A stretch of DNA of 64,000 nt from Thelonectria olida (Eukaryota > Ascomycota > Sordariomycetes > Hypocreales > Nectriaceae): assembly GCA_020736575.1 (NCBI GenBank), contig JAGPYM010000072.1, positions 36,791-100,790 of the forward strand, written 5' to 3'. The position numbers were made by a program, and so were the translations under genes. The notes beneath the pieces are model-generated. The model was not told where the DNA came from. It saw only the letters and a list, made by a program, of their open reading frames with translations, and made no database searches. This document shows, piece after piece, positions 58,080-64,000 of the stretch (position 1 is the first letter of the stretch; each line of letters starts with the position of its first letter).

Positions 58080-61000
58080 TGGAAGATTAGAGCGTAATAT
58101 TTAATAATAATTGCAAGTGATTTTAATTTAATATATATAGAATATAAGTTTAATATAAAAGTAAAGTCTATATATTTAATATAAAGATTAAAATAATATA
58201 AAATAAGATTATTAGAATTCTTATAATTTAATAAAACTAATAAGCCTTATAATAAAATTAAACTAATAATTTTAATAATCTTACTATTACTACTACTATT
58301 AGATATAACCCTAGAGAAATTCTTAAGCCTATTATATTTAAAAAGTTTAATAGTAATATATATAACCTTTAAATATTTATTACTAATATAAATATATTCT
58401 TCTTATACTATCCTACCTAGTTTTATAATAACTTTTTTAAAGTCTATTATATAGCTAAATAACTTACTAGTAATATAGAACTTTAGTTTAAACTTATTAT
58501 AAGAAATTATAATAATAAGTAAACTATTAAATAAGATAAATGCACTTAATATATTTATAAAAGTTATACTATTTTTAAATAAGAATTTAAATAAGCTTTT
58601 AAAATAATTAATAAGAAGTCTAAAGCTAAAAATTAAATTAAATTACTTAAGTAATTTAAATTAGTATTAAATTATAAAACCTTATTTACCTAACTAGCAG
58701 TTAAGCTATTCTATTAGGAATAAGATGCCCTTATATTACTCTTTTTTAATAGATTAAAACAGACAGTTTAAAAAAAGCTATATAAATATAAAAGACTAAT
58801 AATACTTATTAAATATATTAAATAAGCTATTAAAATTAATAATAGATAATTCTTATAATATAAAGAATAGAACCTAACTATTAGAAATAATAACTAAAAT
58901 AAATAACCCTAGTATAATACTAACTAAAAAAGATAGTAATAAGGAAATACTTCTTATAGTATGGATTCAGGCCTAATAGAATTTGGCACTACTAAATGCG
59001 ATTATTTGCAAGTTCTCTATTGGAATTGTAAAAAAAAGGGATATTTTAAGAGTAAGTATTAAAACTCTAATAAAACTAATTAGAAGTTTAAACCTATTTT
59101 TAAAAATAAGAAATACTTAAGTAATATTAATAAATAGAAATATAAGAAAATACTAATAATAGTATAAAGTGGTTATAATTAATGAAAATCTAGCTTTTTA
59201 AATAAAATTATTTTTACTAGTTATAACTTATATTATAATAAAGAGGATTTTAATATTATTAACTATTCTATTTTTTAAGTTATAAAAGAATAGATTTATA
59301 CCTTAAACTAAAAATAAGCTTTTTAATTATACCTTATATAATATAATAAGAAGCTTAAGAAGGGATAAAATATATTTAACTCTATAAAATAGATGCCTAT
59401 TCTATTTATAAAAATCGCCCTAAAGGAAGATAATTTAAAAACTCTTATTATAATATATAAAAGGAAAGTGCTAAGCTAGAAGGAAAGTGACCTTATTTAT
59501 AATAAAGATAGATAATAAACTATTAAAGTATATAGTTACTTAATATAATTTTAATAAAATAATTATATAACTTAAGTAAATATTAAAACCCTAGGACTAA
59601 GCCTAGCAGACTAAGACTTTATTTAACTTATAAAAAGGGAACTTATAATCTAAATAGGAAATAATATACTAGAACCCTTTTTAATAGTTTTAAACTTAAA
59701 ACGAGCCCAAGAACTAAAACTACCAGTTAATATATAGCACGTATTTTTAAATTCGCTTACTAATAGTATCCTTATATAATAAGTATAATTTTAAAAACTA
59801 AAGGAAAAAGGAGAAGTCTTTAAAAAAGATAATAGTTTAATAGATAATACTAGCTTAAATAAAGCTAAAGAACTAGTAAAGTAATAATATTAAATTTATA
59901 ATAAAATCATTTAAAAATAAAGTATTAATATTAAAAAATTATATATATATAATATTAATTATTAAACAGCTTATAAGACCTATAGAAATTATAAAATATA
60001 TAAGAATAATACGCTAATTATAAACTTATAATATATAAACTATCTAATAATTTTATAGATTTTATATTATAATATAAAATATATATACTACTTATACTAT
60101 AAGGTTAAAAATAACTACTACCTTATATAATTAGAAACTTATATAGTAATAAAATAGTATTAAGCTAGGAACTTTTAAGGATAATAGAATATTATATAGC
60201 TAAAGCATTTTAATATAGCTATCCTTATAAACTATATTTATATCTTCCTAACTAAGTGTATAAATAGAATATATAATATAATAAAATGCTACTTTATAAA
60301 ATATAAGGTATATAAATATAAAAAAATCATATAATAGTATATTAAGCACCTAAAATAACTAATATAATTGTATAATATACCTGCTTTAAGGAATAAGATA
60401 GTGGGATAATAGGTTAAGGAGGTGCACTAGAAAGTAAAAAATAATAAATACTGCTTATAATAGAGCTATAAGACTAGCTAGAGTAGGAGGAATTTATAGA
60501 ACCTCCTAAAAAGGCTTTATATATAATATAAATGCCTATATAAAAGCGAGCTAGGCTTTTATTATAAGTATAAGTTAAAAGAAAATAGTTATATACTATA
60601 ATAGATAGTAGAGCTAAAATAAATACTATTAATCTAAAAGTAGTAAATAATTTCTAGCTATTATAAAAGGAAAAGGATAAACCCTATCTAGTATATAATA
60701 TTAAAAGAACTTTATTTAATTATAAAAATAGAATAATTATTAAAAAGATTAATTACTTTAAGGTATTTATTAAAAGAAAGAACTAGGGAATTAGTTTTAA
60801 TATAATACTATTAGAAAGTTATAACTTACTTTTAAGTTATTTATAGTTATATTAATTTAACTTTTATATTAATTAGTATATTAGCTAGGTATAAATCTTT
60901 TAAAATGATATAGTTAGTAATATAAATAATAATTTAATAAATAATAAGAGATTTTAAACTTCTATTAAAAAGGATAAAAAAGTATAATAAAGTAATAATA

Positions 61001-64000
61001 AAAACACTTTTTAACTTATAGAAATAATACTTCTAAAGGGAATATAATATAAATATAAAAATAGGTAAGTATAATAAAAATAATAAATAATTATATTTTT
61101 TAAAAAGATATTTACTTAAATAAATAAAAACCTTAAAAAATAGAAGGTATTATCTAATAATAGATTTTAAAACATACTAATATAATACTAAATTTATAAA
61201 AAACTATTTACTAAAAAATTAAAAATAAAACTATTAAAATATAGCTAATAGAATTATAAAATTTAACTAAAGGATGGAATAAATACGATATTTTATAAGA
61301 TTTATAACCTTAATAAAGTATAATTGTAAATACTTAAAAAATACCTTAAAAACATATTAAAAAAAGAATATATTAGAGTTTTTAAGTTATCTGCCAGCTA
61401 CCTAGTTATATTTATTCTAAAGTTATATTTAAATAAATTCTAACTTATTATAAATTACTAAAAGCTTAATAATATTATAATTAAGGATTATATACCCCTA
61501 CTTTTAATTAGCAAACTGAAGGATTGCCTATAAGGTAAGAAAATCTTTATTACATTTAATTTAAAAGGAGCTTATAACCTAATTTATATTAAAAAAAGAT
61601 ATAAATAGAAAACTGCATTTAAAATAAAATTTAAACTTTATAAATACCTTATTATACCTTTTAATCTTACTAATATACTAGTAATATTCTAATAAATAAT
61701 TAACTATATATTATAAGAATACCTAAATGTATTTATAATATATTACTTAAATAATATTCTAATCTTTTTAAATAATAAGAAAAAATATATAGAATATATT
61801 TATACGGTATTATAAGTATTATAAGATACTAAGCTTTTAATTAAACCTATTAAAAGCAAGTTTCACATATAGGAAGTTACATTCTTAAGTTATAAAATCT
61901 TACTAGAAGAAATTAAAATAGATAAATGAAAACTCTTAGCCATTTAAAACTGGAAGAAACTAGAGATAGTTAAGGAAATATAAGCCTTCCTAGGATTTGC
62001 AAACTATTACTATAAATTTCTTAAAGACTTTAGGAAGGTAGCTATATTCTTTATTAAGTTAATAAAAAAGGATAGGGAGTTTGCTTAAAACTCTAACATT
62101 TAGGAAGCCTTTAATAAGATTAAAGATCTTATCCTTAGCAAACTAATACTTAAAATATTTAACCTTATACAACCTATTAAACTAGAAACAGACTCTTTAG
62201 ATTTCGCCCTAAGAGCTTAAATCGGATAATATAATAATAATAGAAAGTTACACCTAATAGCATTTTACTTATATAAATTATATAAAATAGAACTTAACTA
62301 TTCTATTTATAATAAAGAATTTCTTGCAATTGTTAATACTTTTAAAGAGTTTAAATATTACCTTTTTAAAAGCTACTATTAGGTTATAATTTATATAAAT
62401 TATAAAAATATTATATATTTTATTATAATATAAGAACTTAGCGGATAATAACTTAAATATATTAAATACCTTTTAAAATTTAATTATATTATTAAATATA
62501 AGAAAGGATTAGAAAATAGTAGAGCTAATACTATTAGCTAACGACCTGATTTTAATATAAGTAAGGTTAAAATAAAAGAATAACTATTAATACGTATAAC
62601 TGGAGGATACTTGCAATAAAAGTATATTATAACTATATAAAAATATAATAAACCACTTAAGAAACATTTTAAACTACTAACCTTACCTAGAGATTGGAGT
62701 TATATAATAGGCAACGCCCTAATATAAACTATCTAAAGAAACGCAAATAATAAAATTATTATCCCTAAAAACCTATAAAATAAAATTATTAATTATTACT
62801 ATTAGCTTAATTATAATAGAAACCTCTATAAGCTAATTAGAAATATATAATAAATTTATAATATGGAAGGATTTTACAAACCAGTTAACTGCATATTAAA
62901 TAACTGTAGCAAATGCTAGCAGAATTGTGGCAAGATCCTTATAGTAATACATATAATAGAATAGGAAAATCCGCTACTTAAATAGATTTTAAAGTATAAT
63001 AAGCAACTACTAAGCAATAAGAAAATAGATAAGCAATAAGTACTAGAACACTTATAAAAAGAACTTATATAGGAAATTTATAAATACCTACTCTATAAAT
63101 ATTAAGGAATTAATAAAACCCTTAAATAAGTTAAAATAATATTTTTATTTTCTAGAGTTAAAAAAATAGTTAAGAAAATTATTAAATAATACCTTATTTA
63201 TAATAAAATAAAAGCATAATAATATAAACCTTATAAAGAGCTATAACCCATACTAGTTATAAAATGACTATAGGATTTAATTATTATAAACTTTATTATA
63301 AAACTACCCCTATTACTAGACCTTATAATAAGTATGGCCTATAATAGCATTTTAGTTATTATTAATAGACTTATTAAATTTTCTTATTTTATTTTATATT
63401 AAAAAGTAACTAATATAAAAGAATTTTCTTATATCTTTTTATAAAATATTATTAGTATATATAAACTATTTAATATAATTATTTTAAATAGAGGACCACC
63501 CTTTTTCTTAAACTTTTAATAGTACCTTATAGTAAGAATTAGATTAAATTATAAGTTAATTATAATTTGGAGATTATAAGTTAATAGATAAACTAAATAA
63601 ATAAACTAAGTTTTAAAAATATACCTTTATTATTATATTAACTATATTTAGAACAATTAGGTTAAGAAACTACTAATAGTATAATTGGCCTATAATATAG
63701 CTACTAATAAAAGTACTAAAATTATACTAAGCTATATAAACTTTAGATTTACCCCTAATACTTATAGAGATTTAAGAAATAGACTATTTATACTAGTAGC
63801 TATCCTTATATTAGATAAACTTAAGAATTTATATGAAAACATACATATAAAACTTTTATTTATTTAGAAAATATATAAAAAATATTATAACTAGAAAAGG
63901 TTAAAAAAACTAACTTTTTTAAAAGGAGATATAATACTTCTTACTATAAAAAATATTAATATAAAAAGATTAAAATAAAAACTTAATTATAAGTATATTA
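58080..64000 (+). mobile_element. RIP-degraded Ty3/Gypsy retrotransposon internal region (gag-pol), cut by the window end
   Basis: Despite stops, pol can be followed in order on the plus strand. A gag CCHC-like zinc knuckle lies at about 59015-59065, with its cysteines partly turned to Tyr. The reverse transcriptase begins about 61495 (FNLKGAYNL); its YxDD box is YLNN at 61744-61755, both Asp codons changed to Asn. FLGFANYY lies at about 61990, RNase H from about 62185 to 62575 (EFLAIVNTFKEFKYYLF), and integrase from about 63050 on. The RT-RNaseH-integrase order identifies Gypsy. Changes are G-to-A or C-to-T and the element is dead. The 3' LTR lies outside the window. Confidence 0.9.
63685..63867 (+). 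pseudogene. surviving open stretch of the Gypsy integrase
   Basis: Sixty codons without a stop (AYNIATNKSTK, FRFTPNTYRDLRNR) match the end of the integrase core of fungal Gypsy elements. It is a piece of the element above, not a host gene. Confidence 0.75.

Overview
The window reads as nuclear DNA of a filamentous ascomycete (Pezizomycotina). A Sordariomycete, perhaps Hypocreales, is my best guess, but it is not proven. The reasons are short introns (47-90 bp, almost all GT-AG with CTAAC/CTGAC-like branch sites), typical fungal families (Zn2Cys6 regulators, UstYa/DUF3328, an EPHN-type epoxide hydrolase, an NmrA-like reductase), and two extremely AT-rich blocks whose transposon reading frames are broken by C-to-T changes, the mark of repeat-induced point mutation (RIP).

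Layout. 1-9384 is a RIP-degraded AT-rich block holding two inverted copies of an unidentified element. 9385-57574 is a GC-normal gene island. 57575-64000 is a RIP-degraded Ty3/Gypsy retrotransposon whose LTR sits inside the last gene of the island.

The left part of the island (11-26 kb) is rich in decay: a third copy of the unidentified element, a multi-pass membrane protein with a frame change, a 5'-truncated ABC-C transporter, an M20 amidohydrolase with three stops, a metallopeptidase with a lost active-site His, and a carboxypeptidase fragment. Several of these lesions are CA-to-TA changes, so RIP seems to have touched this region too. Between them lie an intact F-box-like gene, an F-box/LRR-like gene with one frame break, and an intact protein of unknown family.

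The middle (26.8-33.5 kb) holds a compact three-gene module: an isocitrate-lyase/PEP-mutase superfamily enzyme and a thiamine-diphosphate decarboxylase, divergently transcribed, then a Zn2Cys6 regulator. Next come three tandem tRNA-Asp(GTC) genes, two with 10-nt introns, a LINE remnant, a small cysteine-rich secreted protein and a class II aldolase.

The right part (42.5-57.6 kb) looks like a secondary-metabolism or detoxification neighbourhood: a tiny secreted peptide precursor with a repeat region, a UstYa-family protein, an old yellow enzyme, a type-B carboxylesterase, an epoxide hydrolase, two Zn2Cys6 regulators and an NmrA-like reductase cut off by the retrotransposon. The precursor beside the UstYa protein makes a ribosomal-peptide (dikaritin-like) pathway worth testing. 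This is an inference from adjacency and composition only.

Exon borders were placed by eye from splice consensus and protein continuity. Several genes need a one-base correction, often in homopolymers, so either decay or long-read assembly error is possible.
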